30,616 nt of DNA. Source: a virus. Positions 14,908 through 22,295 of the stretch are shown here, piece after piece (positions within the stretch are counted from its first letter, which is position 1; each line of letters begins with the position of its first letter). The stretch spans positions 1 through 30,616 of IMG/VR virus record IMGVR_UViG_3300030693_000025, one strand, 5' to 3'. The translations under genes and the position numbers were made by a program. The notes beneath the pieces were generated by a model. That model had not been told where the DNA came from, did no database searches, and saw only the letters and a list, made by a program, of their open reading frames with translations.

Positions 14908-17084
14908 TGCTGCTCTCCGGTGGGCTGCTGAGGTTGAACGGCTCGGTCGGCCGCAGATTGTGATGCATCATGCAAAAGCTGTTTTTCGAGCATCCGCGCA
15001 TCGTGGCCACGGTCGGCGTTTGAGTCGATGATCTTGCCGCCGGCGCGGATTTCTTCGACTTGCAGCGACGTAGCGGCACGTGTCTCGGTGTCGTGCGCTT
15101 TGACGACAGCCGCCATATGCGCCTTCTGCAATCCCTGCTTGATCTCCGTTGTCACCGCCTGGAGCTGCTGCTGGAGCGTCGTGATCTGGTTGGCCTGCGC
15201 CTGAACGATGCTCTTGGCGCGGCTCGATAGGCCCTCCATGATCTTCTTCAAGCCCTCGGGATTCGAGGCCATCAGCCGGTCGGCCAACTCCTGCATGTAC
15301 GGATGGTCTATCGAACGGAATACCAAATCCGGGGCAGTCTTGGCGATAATCTCTGCTAGCGGCGGGATCTTGATCATCTCGACCAGATTCGATGCACCCT
15401 CTTCGCGTTTCGTCTCATAGCCTGGACCGGTGTCCATCACGACATCGTACTTGCCGATAGAGAGGTCATTCTTGACGCGCTCGATACCGCCATCGTCGGT
15501 CTCTTTGTCGTTGACCTTGACCATCTGCGGCGTCGAGTCCTCGCCGATCACGCGCTGCATGCGACCTGGTTCTGAGTAGTAAGTCGGAATCCATTCGACC
15601 ATAACGCGCCAGCACTGGGCGATGGCCTGCGTCAGGTTGTCGTAATACTGGAAGTGCGACTGATCTGAGAGCCACTGACGACGGTCTATGGCGCGGCCAG
15701 ATACAACGACACCCTGCTGATCCTGTCCGGGCTCGTTCGGCATGCCAGCCACAGCGACCAAGTTAGACCTCATACCCTGCACGAACTCGCTGAAACCCGC
15801 CTCGATTTGTGCCGGTGGCTGACGTGCTGGCGCTGGGATCATGATCGGCAGACTGCCGGTCTCGATGACGATCGGCTTGTATGTCAGTACCGAGTATGAC
15901 TTTTGGTTTGCATTATCCCACTCAGGGTGGCCGTCAAGCTGCCCTTCTGCTGCGACCCACGGCGCTTTAGGCGCGAGCCCTAGACGCTTGATCTTAGCCA
16001 CTTCGCCATAGTTGACCATGCGCTGAGGGTCCATCATCGAATCGACCATGCCCTTGCGTCGGATCGCACCGTCCACATCCATCGTGTTGCCATCGACACG
16101 AAACACCGGAATCATGCTTCCGGGCAACTCCTGGCGCTCGACTACGACCAGGCCATTGAGCCTGAACCATTCCACCTGGCGCTTTACCGAGTCACGCTCG
16201 TTGACAATTCGAATGCCTGCCTGCGTTAAGCTATCGACAGCATCTTTCAGCGAGGCCACTGAGCCTGTTATCCGCTTCAACTCCGACTGGTAGACCATAT
16301 GCTCTTGGCCAGTCTTGTCGACGATCTGATAGAGCTTCTCTGGCTTCTCACGGATGCGGAAATACTCGGCGAGCCGGATTTCCTCTTTGTCTTCCCAGTC
16401 GATGCGGCTCTGCTGGCGGTCGATATCGTTCCACTGCACATTCTTCGCGTTCGGGTAGCGACGGCGGTACTCCTGCCGCTTCATCTTGACTGATATCAAG
16501 CACCAGTTCTGGTCAGCGCCGCTAGGCATCATGGCGCTCGGGTCCATGTGCACACTGAAAATATTGCGGATCGGCAGGATGCGTAGATCCTTCTGGAACG
16601 AGCGCGGGTCGACATACTCAGCGACTAGCCGGAAGTAGCCCTCGCCTGCATCTACAGCACGCTCGGCGGCCAGATCGTAGGCGATCGACGCTTCGGAACG
16701 CGTTTCAACATGCCGACCGATGCCGTTGATGATTTCGGCGAGCTCGACATCGGCGCCATCGCCTACCGGATGGCACTTGCCGCGCGGACGCTGCTGCTTG
16801 ATGTTGTTCACCACGCGGCGCACGAATGCATCGGTGAGGTTGATGGTCAGCTCAGGCGAATCCTCGGAAGCGCTCGTGCCCGTATCGTGGTCCCACTGAT
16901 CGCCGTCACGGAACAGCATCGCAGCCTTAGCGCGTTTGCGGTTATCGGAATAAGCTTCAGCCGCGATCTGCAGGCGGTCTTTTGCTTCGAGCCATATTTC
17001 TTCGTCAGAGATCGCAGCAAACTCGCGATCCTCTTCGGTGCGCTGGGTTGGCTCGTTGGCGCCGTGTGTTACTTGGTCGGTCAT
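14904..17084 (-). CDS. Portal protein, P22 gp1-like
   Basis: The product is 726 aa, nearly the same as P22 gp1 (725 aa). Typical features are the opening segment EAYSDNRKRAKAAMLFRDGDQW, ELTINLTDAFVRRVVNNIKQQRP, the stem region with EAGFSEFVQGMRSNLVAVAGMPNEPGQDQQGVVVSGRAIDRRQ, and a C-terminal coiled-coil barrel (ITTLQQQLQAVTTEIKQGLQKAH). Twelve copies normally form the ring at the unique vertex through which DNA enters and leaves and to which gp4 docks. ATG 17084 overlaps the large terminase stop (ATGA), matching its role as terminase partner. Confidence 0.9.
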   Translation of the reverse strand: MTDQVTHGANEPTQRTEEDREFAAISDEEIWLEAKDRLQIAAEAYSDNRKRAKAAMLFRDGDQWDHDTGTSASEDSPELTINLTDAFVRRVVNNIKQQRPRGKCHPVGDGADVELAEIINGIGRHVETRSEASIAYDLAAERAVDAGEGYFRLVAEYVDPRSFQKDLRILPIRNIFSVHMDPSAMMPSGADQNWCLISVKMKRQEYRRRYPNAKNVQWNDIDRQQSRIDWEDKEEIRLAEYFRIREKPEKLYQIVDKTGQEHMVYQSELKRITGSVASLKDAVDSLTQAGIRIVNERDSVKRQVEWFRLNGLVVVERQELPGSMIPVFRVDGNTMDVDGAIRRKGMVDSMMDPQRMVNYGEVAKIKRLGLAPKAPWVAAEGQLDGHPEWDNANQKSYSVLTYKPIVIETGSLPIMIPAPARQPPAQIEAGFSEFVQGMRSNLVAVAGMPNEPGQDQQGVVVSGRAIDRRQWLSDQSHFQYYDNLTQAIAQCWRVMVEWIPTYYSEPGRMQRVIGEDSTPQMVKVNDKETDDGGIERVKNDLSIGKYDVVMDTGPGYETKREEGASNLVEMIKIPPLAEIIAKTAPDLVFRSIDHPYMQELADRLMASNPEGLKKIMEGLSSRAKSIVQAQANQITTLQQQLQAVTTEIKQGLQKAHMAAVVKAHDTETRAATSLQVEEIRAGGKIIDSNADRGHDARMLEKQLLHDASQSAADRAVQPQQPTGEQQ

Positions 17085-18433
17085 GATCTCATCCAGCCTG
17101 TGTTTGACCCAAGGCGCCGATGAATGAACTGCGGCTTTGGCTCTGGTTTAATTGCTTCCGGCTTGGCCAGCTCGGGGAATAGATCGGTCATAGCCCATAT
17201 CATCGCATCGGCACGGTTCGGGCTGTTCTCGCCGGTATAGCCATGCGTGGTCATTGCGCATAACTCGTCTTCCATCTCTTGGAACACGCCAGCTAAGCGG
17301 ACCTTTCCAGCGTCTACCAGGGCTGATATCGGCTCGGCTCGGATGACCTTGCCACGCGTCGCGGTGACCGGCCTGAACGGTACATTCGGCAGCGCCGTGC
17401 GTACCACGAACTTGACCATCGCGCCGCCATAATTCACCTCACCGACGATGCGATCGCCGCCCCAACGCTTATAGGCATCCGTCGCAACCTTGCCCCACAC
17501 AGCAGGACCAGCCTTGCACGTCAGATCCTCCAATACATACCCATTCCCATCAATTCCGAGACCAGCCACGACAATTCCGATTTCGTCATTGTCGACGTTG
17601 TCATCATCATCGGCGCCTGACGGATCGACTGCCACGACGATACGCAACATGTCCGGCAGTTCGTCATCAATGTTGCGCCAACGTTCAAACACTTCTTCGG
17701 AGAAAAGTGCATTAGGCGAGGCATCGCGGAACTCTCCTTCGAGGAAGCGCTTGCGCATCCGTGGCGACATTTCGGACAGCGTCTTCAGGTAGTCGGCGGA
17801 CAGATTCTCTTGGTTGTCGCGAGGATTGATCTGCATGAAGGCGTAGTTGTCGGGCTCGCTCAACGATGCACGCGTTTCGGGACTCACCTTGGTCTTAAAC
17901 AGGCGATAGGTCCAATGCCCTTTGTCGGGCGGATTCTCGTCGTAATACATCTTCATGATCAGATCGTTGCCCGTCGCATTGTCGCGTACCTTCTGCGCCA
18001 AGCGCGTCATGACCATTTCACGCCCCGAATATGGAATCTGAGAGCACTCATTCAAAAAGATGTCGGCAAACTCTGTGCCGAGAATCTTCTCAGTGCGCTG
18101 CTTGTCATCGAGGCCGCCGAACCACAGCTCACTGCCACCGGGAAACGTCGCATAGCCCAGCGACTTATTCACGTCATATGGGACGCCCGGAAAGCATATG
18201 GACATCACCTTAGGAAAGGTGTCCAGCATGATTGAGTTCTTGACGTGACCAAAGCGAAAACGAAGCACAGCGCCGCGTGAGCCGGGCGCCTTAAGACGAC
18301 GTTGGACCTGCTTCCTAATAATTAGCAGCGTCTTTCCGGACCTAGAACCACCCGCAAGCATCACGTGCTTCGCCGGCCCGTTCAGCATCTCCTGGGCTTC
18401 GGCCTGCCTAGTAGTGAGCTTGAACTCAGCCAT
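17081..18433 (-). CDS. terL: Terminase large subunit (packaging ATPase/nuclease)
   Basis: The product is 450 aa starting at ATG 18433, an 8-nt overlap with terS; an earlier in-frame ATG at 18448 is possible. ATPase: Walker A GGSRSGKT at 28-35, Walker B ADIFLNE at 123-129 with catalytic Glu129. RNase H-like nuclease: Asp270 (VVAVDPSG), Glu332 (GEVNYGG) and Asp409 (NRADAMIWA), the usual three-acid metal site. An acidic run (274-284) follows the first Asp. It translocates DNA into the prohead and makes the cuts. All key residues are present, so it should be functional. Type (headful or cos) cannot be told from sequence alone. Confidence 0.95.
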   Translation of the reverse strand: MAEFKLTTRQAEAQEMLNGPAKHVMLAGGSRSGKTLLIIRKQVQRRLKAPGSRGAVLRFRFGHVKNSIMLDTFPKVMSICFPGVPYDVNKSLGYATFPGGSELWFGGLDDKQRTEKILGTEFADIFLNECSQIPYSGREMVMTRLAQKVRDNATGNDLIMKMYYDENPPDKGHWTYRLFKTKVSPETRASLSEPDNYAFMQINPRDNQENLSADYLKTLSEMSPRMRKRFLEGEFRDASPNALFSEEVFERWRNIDDELPDMLRIVVAVDPSGADDDDNVDNDEIGIVVAGLGIDGNGYVLEDLTCKAGPAVWGKVATDAYKRWGGDRIVGEVNYGGAMVKFVVRTALPNVPFRPVTATRGKVIRAEPISALVDAGKVRLAGVFQEMEDELCAMTTHGYTGENSPNRADAMIWAMTDLFPELAKPEAIKPEPKPQFIHRRLGSNTGWMRS

Positions 18434-18824
18434 GTACGTCTGATCCATTGAGCACGAGCTGCATCGGTGCTTCCGGATCGCCGGTATGCTGCACGCTATC
18501 GCCAAACTTCTTGCGGTTGCGTATCTTCAGCTCCCACTTACGAGCGTCCATGCGGTTCTTTGCGATCGCCGAGTCCTTTTCCGTATCCGCGATATAGACG
18601 ATATCTTGCAGGCAAGAATCTTCGTAATCCTTGTAGGCCTGATCGTACTGAGCTTGCAGTTCTGGCGCACGCTTGCGCCATTTATTAAACGTCGCCCGGT
18701 CGGGCATGCCCTTCAGTTCGCACGTCTCGCGCAAGCTCTTGCCGTCTGCAATAAGCTCGCATATCTCATCGAACAGCTTCTGAGAGAACTCAGTACGCGG
18801 CGCTTGTCCTTTCTTACCGGCCAT
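18426..18824 (-). CDS. terS: Terminase small subunit
   Basis: This 132-aa protein has an N-terminal helix-turn-helix (ELIADGKSLRETCELKGMPDRATFNKWRKRAPEL, about residues 24-54), which fits DNA recognition. A helical region (about 55-108) with an oligomerisation-like pattern and a charged C-terminus follow. It sits directly before terL, with which it overlaps by 8 nt, and starts at ATG 18824 after AGGAGCGTAACG. Small subunits select the packaging site and stimulate the large subunit. It is a little shorter than P22 gp3 (162 aa) and resembles other Burkholderiales phage terS proteins in motif only. Confidence 0.85.
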   Translation of the reverse strand: MAGKKGQAPRTEFSQKLFDEICELIADGKSLRETCELKGMPDRATFNKWRKRAPELQAQYDQAYKDYEDSCLQDIVYIADTEKDSAIAKNRMDARKWELKIRNRKKFGDSVQHTGDPEAPMQLVLNGSDVHG

Positions 18825-18826
18825 CG

Positions 18827-19039
18827 TTACGCTCCTGAGCCGATCTTGATCTTCGTGTACTGCGGTTCAGCGCCGCACGATTTGCGCAACTCACTGATGC
18901 GCTCTTGACGGTCCCAGATGTCCTGGCTTTCCTGCATCTTCACGAAGAATTCCATCGCCTTCCGATTGATCTCACTTATCGAGAGCAACCCCTTCGAGTT
19001 GCCGAAATTGATCGTGCCGTCTCTATTGATCGTTGCCAT
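18827..19039 (-). CDS. Small protein preceding terminase, unknown
   Basis: This 70-aa, mostly helical, charged protein contains INRKAMEFFVKMQESQDIWDRQERISELRKSCGAE, likely an amphipathic helix. ATG 19039 comes one base after the previous stop. It ends 2 nt before terS starts. Genes this size before terS are often conserved packaging-associated proteins of unknown function. No motif recognised. Confidence 0.6.
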   Translation of the reverse strand: MATINRDGTINFGNSKGLLSISEINRKAMEFFVKMQESQDIWDRQERISELRKSCGAEPQYTKIKIGSGA

Positions 19040-19040
19040 C

Positions 19041-19253
19041 TCAGTGCCCGCAACAGGGTTGAGTTTTGGAGCCGCATGAGATGCAGGTACGAACCGAATC
19101 CTGCGCGATATCGTAGCTGTGCTTTGCTATAAATCCCGCAGTGGAATGGCGGCGTGGAATGGCATCCCGAAATACAGCATATTCTCGGTCGAGAGCACCT
19201 ACCGACTCTTTCAGTATTAACATGCGAAACGCTTCGCTGATGATTGCCATCAT
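19041..19253 (-). CDS. Small protein with Cys-rich C-terminus, unknown
   Basis: This 70-aa protein overlaps the previous stop as ATGA (start 19253; ATG 19250 is one codon later). The body is a helix-rich stretch (AFRMLILKESVGALDREYAVFRDAI) and the end has C57, C60, C67, C68 and H70, a possible small zinc knuckle. It lies in the coupled cassette upstream of the terminase genes. No family recognised. Confidence 0.55.
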   Translation of the reverse strand: MMAIISEAFRMLILKESVGALDREYAVFRDAIPRRHSTAGFIAKHSYDIAQDSVRTCISCGSKTQPCCGH

Positions 19254-19564
19254 CTCGCCCTCGGGTCATGACTCTCGCGGGCATACCAACCGGAAACGAA
19301 CGCCTGGCACAGCCCGTGATTCGGAAAGTGAAGCGCGCGCTCGGGTTTATCGTGGTCTAGCTCCTCGGGATAGAGCGTGACGACATATTCCGGCCCGTAG
19401 TTGCGCACGTTGAGTAGGTTGCCTTTGCGCCAGTCGGACGGGATGCTGACGTAGCGCAGTTCGTCGCCGGAGTCATCGATTAGCGCCTGCTCGCTGGTTT
19501 CGGTAGGCACGTCATCGACGGCCTCGACTGGCAGCGCACCACGCTTGACGTTAGCGCGCTTCAT
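19250..19564 (-). CDS. Small alpha/beta protein, unknown
   Basis: The product is 104 aa from ATG 19564; the longer open frame to 19696 runs inside the neighbouring gene. It starts with a basic segment (KRANVKRG), an acidic linker, then a folded part (ELRYVSIPSDWRKGNLLNVRNYGPEYVVTLYPEEL...LCQAFVSGWYARE). The overlap with the preceding gene is 14 nt. Ribosome binding site is weak, so the start is moderately certain. No function recognised. Confidence 0.55.
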   Translation of the reverse strand: MKRANVKRGALPVEAVDDVPTETSEQALIDDSGDELRYVSIPSDWRKGNLLNVRNYGPEYVVTLYPEELDHDKPERALHFPNHGLCQAFVSGWYARESHDPRAR

Positions 19565-19802
19565 TCTGCTTTCGCGCTTGGATTTCGCGTGCATAGCAGA
19601 ACAGCTTGTCACGCATACGGCGATCTTCTGTGTTGATATACAGCGCGTCTTCGATCCAGGCGCTTTGAGCAGCGATTGCTGCGGCGATGTGCGCACGTTT
19701 GCGCAGCTTGTGAAGTGCTTTTCCTGTCATCTTGATCAGTTTTTCCTTGGAAGCAACGAAGTCCGATGTTTCATCGATCCAAATCTTGTCGAGCGTATTC
19801 AT
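19551..19802 (-). CDS. Small helical protein, unknown
   Basis: This 83-aa protein is rich in Lys, Ala and Arg, almost certainly helical throughout (KEKLIKMTGKALHKLRKRAHIAAAIAAQ, RRMRDKLFCYAREIQARKQ). ATG 19802 is preceded by AGGAGG at 4 nt and overlaps the GroES-like stop as ATGA. Basic and lacking catalytic motifs, so nucleic-acid contact is possible but unproven. Confidence 0.6.
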   Translation of the reverse strand: MNTLDKIWIDETSDFVASKEKLIKMTGKALHKLRKRAHIAAAIAAQSAWIEDALYINTEDRRMRDKLFCYAREIQARKQNEAR

Positions 19803-20233
19803 GCTGCCTCCTGTTCGACTATCCCGCTCACATCGGCTTCACGGCACATGATATGCATCGTGTTTCCCCAATAAATTTGCTGAAAGCTGTAGCCAACATA
19901 CCGGCCTTCCAACTGCACCGAGCCGAGCTCAACGATATCGCCCACCTTCACCTGGGTTGGCAAAAATGTCTTGCTGCGCCACATCTTCGTGCGACGGTGC
20001 TTGTCCGGGTGGTCATATCGCAATGGAAAGTGGCCAGGCCCAACAGCCTTCACGATCCCGCGAACCGGCTTGATCTCTTCGACAACAAGCAGAATCTTCG
20101 AATGCTCTATCGGCAGCGGCTCGACCACGATGTAGTCGTGAAGCGGCTGGATCTTCTCGTCGGGCGCAACGTAGGTCTTCGTCTCGTAAGACAACTCCCC
20201 GCCAGCGCCATTGGTCTTGAGGTTGACGCCCAT
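19799..20233 (-). CDS. GroES-like (Cpn10) co-chaperonin
   Basis: The 144-aa product carries a Cpn10 pattern at about 28-139. The first strand is KIQPLHDYIVVEPL, as in GroES IRPLHDRVIVK. RGIVKAVGPG corresponds to GroES RGEVLAVGNG. VKVGDIVELG corresponds to VKVGDIVIF. MHIMCREADVSGIVE corresponds to EVLIMSESDILAIVE. Differences from GroES are a 25-residue N-terminal extension, a short mobile-loop region (IEHSKILLVVEE) and an enlarged middle segment (about 68-93). Phage co-chaperonins such as T4 gp31 enlarge the GroEL cage for coat folding. Here the gene lies upstream of terminase and coat genes in the same operon, and P22-like coat proteins depend on GroEL/ES, which fits. Interaction with host GroEL is inferred. 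Confidence 0.8.
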   Translation of the reverse strand: MGVNLKTNGAGGELSYETKTYVAPDEKIQPLHDYIVVEPLPIEHSKILLVVEEIKPVRGIVKAVGPGHFPLRYDHPDKHRRTKMWRSKTFLPTQVKVGDIVELGSVQLEGRYVGYSFQQIYWGNTMHIMCREADVSGIVEQEAA

Positions 20234-20511
20234 TATCGAATCCTTGTTTCGGCATTCAAAAGAAGTTGTCGATGATGGTCATCCAGATGGCATGCATGGT
20301 CCACGACGATGCCCTCCAAAATCTTGCCGTGCCATCCATGGTCTAGCCACGAAGGCTCTACGATCCTTAGGTCTTCCCGCAAAATCTTCGCAGCGAGCTT
20401 GCGGACATAGTCGGTGGCGAAAGGATGCGGAGAAACATATACGGCACCGCGCGGCGCAGCCTTCATTTGCTCTGTCGTGCGCCCAGTTCCACGCTCATAA
20501 TCGATAGTCAT
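20233..20511 (-). CDS. Small phage protein with N-terminal GTGRTT motif
   Basis: This 92-aa protein starts MTIDYERGTGRTTEQMKAAPRGAVYVSP. GTGRTT looks like a shortened Walker-A-type loop followed by a helix and a strand, a pattern I recognise from small phage proteins without a known role. No Walker B or helicase motif follows, and 92 aa is too short for an ATPase. ATG 20511 overlaps the previous stop (TGATG); its stop at 20233 overlaps the GroES-like start by one base. Confidence 0.6.
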   Translation of the reverse strand: MTIDYERGTGRTTEQMKAAPRGAVYVSPHPFATDYVRKLAAKILREDLRIVEPSWLDHGWHGKILEGIVVDHACHLDDHHRQLLLNAETRIR

Positions 20512-20684
20512 CAGCGAAATCTCCGTATGTAGCGCTTGTGATACCGCTGAATATCCGTAACCGACTCAAACGGCATATCCCATGCCATAGCAGGTCCGAA
20601 TGTGCGCAGCACCCACTTCCCAGCCTCGCAAAAGATGTGTGACTTGCGCTGCGGCGGACTCACAATCGAAGGTAGGTGCATCAT
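20511..20684 (-). CDS. Small basic protein, unknown
   Basis: The product is 57 aa starting MMHLPSIV. ATG 20684 is chosen because GGAGG lies about 8 nt upstream and the previous stop is one base away; an in-frame ATG at 20705 would overlap the neighbour. The end (DIQRYHKRYIRRFR) is strongly basic. No family recognised. Confidence 0.55.
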   Translation of the reverse strand: MMHLPSIVSPPQRKSHIFCEAGKWVLRTFGPAMAWDMPFESVTDIQRYHKRYIRRFR

Positions 20685-20685
20685 G

Positions 20686-20862
20686 TCAATAAGCCTCCAA
20701 CCCATAAATCTTCCTTACTCTGGCATCCTCATCCGCATCGTATTCAGTCGCAGCAGCATGGCGCAAAGCCCCGAAGAACTCCTGCGGCGTTACACCGTTC
20801 TCCAGGCAGATCCGATCGAAGTCCGCGGCCATTTCTTCCATGGTGATAAGCTGGTTAGGCAT
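20686..20862 (-). CDS. Small acidic helical protein, unknown
   Basis: The product is 58 aa starting MPNQLITMEEMAADFDRIC. ATG 20862 overlaps the staple-protein stop (TGATG). Content is helical and acidic (HAAATEYDADEDARVRKIYGLEAY). A gene of this type is conserved in several podoviruses next to the capsid staple gene, from memory only. Role unknown. Confidence 0.6.
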   Translation of the reverse strand: MPNQLITMEEMAADFDRICLENGVTPQEFFGALRHAAATEYDADEDARVRKIYGLEAY

Positions 20863-21326
20863 CAGTGGCGCTTCCTGCCGTATGCCGGCTCAGGCTTCGT
20901 ATAACCCGGCTTAGCGCCCTTCTTCTCGGTCACCTTGCCAGCATCCGGCGTCTTACCACTGCCAGCCTGCGCTTGCTTGGTCATGCCATCCGGCTTGTGA
21001 TGAACGCCAAGGTGCGTAATCTGCAACTCGACATGGCGCTCTTCATCGCCGCCCTCGCGCTTCTCTGCACGAGCGCCGACGACATGCGCCTTCGAATGCA
21101 TCGTGACCTCGCTACCGACCTCGGGCATATCGTTCATGCCCATCTTCTTCATGCTGTCGTGGTCGAGATGCACCTTTAGGCCGTACGGATACTCGGGGCC
21201 GTCAGAGTTGGTCATGGCATTGGTCGCGCCTTCCTTCTTCGCAGCGTTGGTGCGGCGCATGTCGGTCATGTTGACCGCGCTCATGGTCTCGTCGCCCTTG
21301 GCCTTTCCTTTGACGTCACGGGGCAT
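20862..21326 (-). CDS. Capsid staple / cementing protein
   Basis: The 154-aa product has a recognisable core at about 45-108: EYPYGLKVHLDHDSMKKMGM, MPEVGSEVTMHSKAHVVGARAEK and ERHVELQITHLGV. This is the pattern of the phage capsid staple family (PYGLxxxLDDExLxKLG...VGxxxxxxxxAxVxxVSxxE...xxLQITxM), including the cement protein of Bordetella phage BPP-1-type heads. The flanks are Lys/Gly-rich and probably disordered. It would sit on the capsid surface, tying coat subunits together. ATG 21326 overlaps the 50-aa gene's stop by 1 nt (TAATG) and follows AAGGAG. It is encoded away from coat, upstream of terminase. Confidence 0.75.
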   Translation of the reverse strand: MPRDVKGKAKGDETMSAVNMTDMRRTNAAKKEGATNAMTNSDGPEYPYGLKVHLDHDSMKKMGMNDMPEVGSEVTMHSKAHVVGARAEKREGGDEERHVELQITHLGVHHKPDGMTKQAQAGSGKTPDAGKVTEKKGAKPGYTKPEPAYGRKRH

Positions 21327-21478
21327 TATTTTTGCTCCTTGCGATCGTTGTAGGCGTCTGGCGACTTGCGTACTGCGCCGCTCTGCTGGCCTTGGCTGGT
21401 GCCATTCCGGTCGAAGTGCCCAGTGGGAAGCCTAGGCTGCGATTTGGGTTGACTCGGTTTCTGTGAGATTTTGCTCAT
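21326..21478 (-). CDS. 50-aa basic, disordered small protein
   Basis: The product is 50 aa, MSKISQKPSQPKSQPRL..., Gln/Pro/Lys-rich and likely unstructured. ATG 21478 overlaps the AP2-HNH stop (ATGA) and its stop overlaps the staple start. The unbroken overlap chain makes it a real gene despite its length. No function recognised; a partner for the staple protein is possible from position only. Confidence 0.55.
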   Translation of the reverse strand: MSKISQKPSQPKSQPRLPTGHFDRNGTSQGQQSGAVRKSPDAYNDRKEQK

Positions 21479-21969
21479 GCTGCCCTCGCGAATTGGCCAT
21501 GGAATTGCTGCGCTGCTCGCATATAGGCGGCATGCGCCTCTTCTGCGCTATCGAATAGGCCGAGGTACTTGAGGCTCCCCTCAATCCGTATGTCGGCCCT
21601 GAATCTACCTATTTGCTTGTGGAACCCGACACCCTTGAGCCCACTGGTGTTACGCAAAGAAATCTTACTATTTGCATTGTTTTGGGACCTTGTTGCCTCG
21701 CGAAGATTGCAGGGACGATTGTCATCACGTACTCCGTTGGCATGGTCAACGTGCAAATCTGGCCAACGACCATTTGTCATCGCGAACGTGATTCGGTGCT
21801 CATAGATGCGCGAACCATCGATGTAGACCCGGCGATACCCATCGCTCTTCAGGCTTCCGGCGCGATCGTCGGCGTGATGCCCTAAGCTAGCCCCTCGCCA
21901 GCACAGGAACCCGGTCGCTTCATCGAGGCGCAACAAAAAATGTAACCTAGCGATCGCAATTCGTCTCAT
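21475..21969 (-). CDS. HNH endonuclease with C-terminal AP2 DNA-binding domain
   Basis: The product is 164 aa. An HNH core lies at about 55-100 (YEHRITFAMTNGRW...VDHANGVRDDNRPCNLREATRSQNNAN) with H58, D75-H76, N84 and N88, the H-N-H metal/histidine set. An AP2-type DNA-binding domain at 109-160 (SGLKGVGFHKQIGRFRADIRIEG...LGLFDSAEEAHAAYMRAA) follows. This two-domain build is known from free-standing homing endonucleases in phages. ATG 21969 has AAAGGAG 7 nt upstream and overlaps the 51-aa gene's stop (ATGA). Unlike most homing genes it is neatly fitted into the operon on both sides. It looks A+T-richer than its neighbours. Confidence 0.9.
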   Translation of the reverse strand: MRRIAIARLHFLLRLDEATGFLCWRGASLGHHADDRAGSLKSDGYRRVYIDGSRIYEHRITFAMTNGRWPDLHVDHANGVRDDNRPCNLREATRSQNNANSKISLRNTSGLKGVGFHKQIGRFRADIRIEGSLKYLGLFDSAEEAHAAYMRAAQQFHGQFARAA

Positions 21970-22121
21970 GACCTAACTCCTTTCTTGGCCTGCTCTCTGG
22001 CTTCCGAGTAGCCCAAAGCAAGGCGCTGCTTGACGTTCGAGTACTTGCGATCCTCACGTTTCGATGACACAAACCGCGAGAGGAAGTCGGAAAGCTTCTC
22101 GCCCTGTTTAGCTGCTGGCAT
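21966..22121 (-). CDS. 51-aa small basic protein
   Basis: The product is 51 aa: MPAAKQGEKLSDFLSRF..., then KQRLALGYSEAREQAKKG, a charged helical protein. ATG 22121 follows GGAGAG at 6 nt, and its stop overlaps the AP2-HNH start (ATGA). This is the first gene after the promoter candidate at 22151-22179. It has the look of small phage proteins preceding the head genes, but no family is named. Confidence 0.6.
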   Translation of the reverse strand: MPAAKQGEKLSDFLSRFVSSKREDRKYSNVKQRLALGYSEAREQAKKGVRS

Positions 22122-22150
22122 GGCGACTCTCCGAAATGTTGATGGCGGTA

Positions 22151-22179
22151 TTCATACCTCAATCTTGATGATTTGGCAA
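22151..22179 (-). promoter_or_regulatory. Candidate internal sigma70 promoter at the start of the late block
   Basis: On the minus strand TTGCCA (22179-22174; 5 of 6 to consensus), a 17-nt spacer and TATGAA (22156-22151; 4 of 6) lie in the 60-nt gap before the 51-aa gene. It could start a transcript for staple, GroES-like, terminase and head genes. Not tested. Confidence 0.4.
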
Positions 22180-22181
22180 GA

Positions 22182-22295
22182 TTATCGGGTGTGGACTAGC
22201 CAAGCACCCGCGAAAACGAGCGATGCAGCCACCGGATGGACGAACAGTCCGACCAAAAAGGCGACAAACAGCGTGCAAAGGCAGAATTTCAGCAT
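22182..22295 (-). CDS. 37-aa membrane hairpin protein
   Basis: The product is 37 aa: MLKFCLCTLFVAFLVGLFV..., then a second hydrophobic stretch ASLVFAGAWLV. Two membrane segments (about 3-19 and 21-34) joined by HPV make a tight hairpin with a basic end. ATG 22295 follows GGAG at 5-6 nt and overlaps the winged-helix gene's stop by 7 nt. Too small for a typical holin, but phage-encoded small membrane proteins of this kind are known. Role unknown. Confidence 0.55.
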   Translation of the reverse strand: MLKFCLCTLFVAFLVGLFVHPVAASLVFAGAWLVHTR

